The notes beneath the pieces were generated by a model that had not been told where the DNA came from, did no database searches, and worked only from the letters and a program-made list of their open reading frames with translations. Source: Pseudomonadota bacterium (lineage in GTDB: Bacteria; Pseudomonadota; Alphaproteobacteria; Sphingomonadales; Sphingomonadaceae). From it: 64,000 bases of DNA. The position numbers and the translations under genes are program-made. Position 1 is the first letter of the stretch; every line of letters begins with the position of its first letter. Location of the stretch: contig JBCBSU010000001.1 in NCBI GenBank assembly GCA_039818985.1, forward strand, positions 2,010,367 to 2,074,366, given 5' to 3'. Shown one piece after another: positions 63,327 through 64,000 of this stretch.

Positions 63327-64000
63327 TCACTCGATCGATGACAGGCCGGGGCGGAATGTCTCACCCGAATCGAGTCGCTCCAGATCAAGGCGGAATTTCA
63401 TCAACAGGCTGCGCTGCACCGTGTTGAAGTTATCGTCCGAGGCGATCCACACCATGATGTCCTCGCCAGCGTCCGGGTCATCGCTACTCGCTTCACTGGT
63501 AATCGCAATGGCTTCCATATTGTCGACGGTCAAAGGCGGATCGATGCCTGCGATCAACCGCCCTTCCAGCACCGCATCGCGCGCAATGTCGGCTGGATCG
63601 GCCACGGTAATCCGCGCCGACACCCCTTCAAGCACGGTGAACCGCCGGTTGAGAATAATCAGACGGCCGTCGGGCAGCAGCGTCGCATCGGTGATGTTAT
63701 AGCCGATGGGCGGGCGATAGCCGAAGCGGATGGCCTGCGCCTCGGGGTCGGCAGGATCGCCGATGAACAGCAATGCCTCGGTCACACCGGGTCCGTATTC
63801 CTGATCCTCGGAAAACACCAGAAAGCGGGCGCTGCCGAGCAGCACCATCGCCTCGGCGCCGCTATTGCTTGGCCAGCCGCGCATAGCCTCGGGGCGGTAA
63901 CCGGTCTCTGCCCGGGCCAGCCCGGCGCCATAACGGACGATGCGATTGCTATCCTCGAATCCGACCCAGAAACGTCCGGTTTCCGGATCACGCACCAGCG
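63327..64000 (-). CDS. Esterase-like activity of phytase-family protein (partial, 5' end outside window)
   Basis: At least 222 residues of a beta-propeller-like protein; the N-terminus lies beyond the window end. Motifs such as GYRPEAMRGWPSNSGAEAMVLLGSARFLVFSEDQ, DATLLPDGRLIILNRRF and VDNMEAIAITS fit the phytase-esterase-like family (PF13449 type). Known members are secreted, but the signal region is not available here. It is convergent with rpmB, separated by the strong terminator at 63269-63303. The stop at 63327 is clear. Confidence 0.8.
   Translation of the reverse strand, partial: LVRDPETGRFWVGFEDSNRIVRYGAGLARAETGYRPEAMRGWPSNSGAEAMVLLGSARFLVFSEDQEYGPGVTEALLFIGDPADPEAQAIRFGYRPPIGYNITDATLLPDGRLIILNRRFTVLEGVSARITVADPADIARDAVLEGRLIAGIDPPLTVDNMEAIAITSEASSDDPDAGEDIMVWIASDDNFNTVQRSLLMKFRLDLERLDSGETFRPGLSSIE

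Overview
The window looks like a chromosomal stretch of an alphaproteobacterium, most likely a sphingomonad (order Sphingomonadales). That is inferred from the moderately high G+C content, the gene families present, the hslV/hslU, rpmB and cysD/cysNC genes, and palindromic intergenic repeats of a type I associate with sphingomonads. I saw no rRNA, tRNA, insertion sequence, phage or CRISPR array. Many genes overlap by ATGA or TAATG junctions, so most of the window is organised in tight operons.

Layout. (1) 13-1965, minus strand: two paralogous secreted phage-tail-collar-fold proteins and a secreted YbjN-like protein. (2) 2044-6463, minus strand: a compact cassette resembling a peptide-modification (RiPP) system. 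It holds an asparagine-synthetase-like enzyme that has lost the glutaminase cysteine, a PqqD-like protein, a PAPS-dependent sulfotransferase and an HPr-kinase-like kinase, preceded by very short ORFs that could encode its peptide. No B2-type leader protease is present, so it is not a standard lasso-peptide cluster. (3) 6688-39399: a large exopolysaccharide/capsule locus. It contains a priming glycosyl-phosphate transferase, the four dTDP-rhamnose genes, a WecG/TagA transferase, GT4 and GT2 transferases, two O-antigen polymerase/ligase-like proteins, a Wzx flippase, Wza and Wzc, and acyl-, sulfo-, methyl- and FemAB-like modifying enzymes. It also has genes for UDP-ManNAc/ManNAcA, a UDP-hexuronic acid epimerase and GDP-mannose precursors. 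(4) 39518-43537: cysD, cysNC and cysQ, i.e. sulfate activation to PAPS and PAP recycling. Two inverted copies of a ~118-bp REP-type doublet bracket cysNC-cysQ. (5) 43601-46675: hslV and hslU, separated by a Tat-exported D-amino-acid-oxidase-like protein whose motif order is circularly permuted. (6) 46725-49935: three tandem paralogues of an unrecognised secreted protein family. (7) 50018-64000: housekeeping and envelope genes, including a GFA protein, a thioredoxin-fold lipoprotein, LysE, an alpha/beta hydrolase, an MCP, two M48 metalloproteases flanking a DsbA-like protein, an HD-domain protein, a LytS/LytTR two-component pair, a DSP-like protein, a PEP-mutase-family protein, TadA, RpmB and a partial phytase-like esterase.

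How it fits together. The polysaccharide locus encodes supply of several activated sugars (dTDP-rhamnose, UDP-ManNAc/ManNAcA, a UDP-hexuronic acid, GDP-mannose), a priming enzyme, a small set of glycosyltransferases and a Wzx/Wzy/Wza/Wzc export route. A sulfotransferase inside the locus and the PAPS genes at its edge suggest the polymer is sulfated; this is inference. The same PAPS supply could feed the sulfotransferase of the peptide-modification cassette.

The items I consider most worth follow-up are the sulfotransferase/kinase/asparagine-synthetase/PqqD cassette with its chain of tiny ORFs, the circularly permuted oxidase lying between hslV and hslU, and the tandem triplet of unknown secreted proteins.
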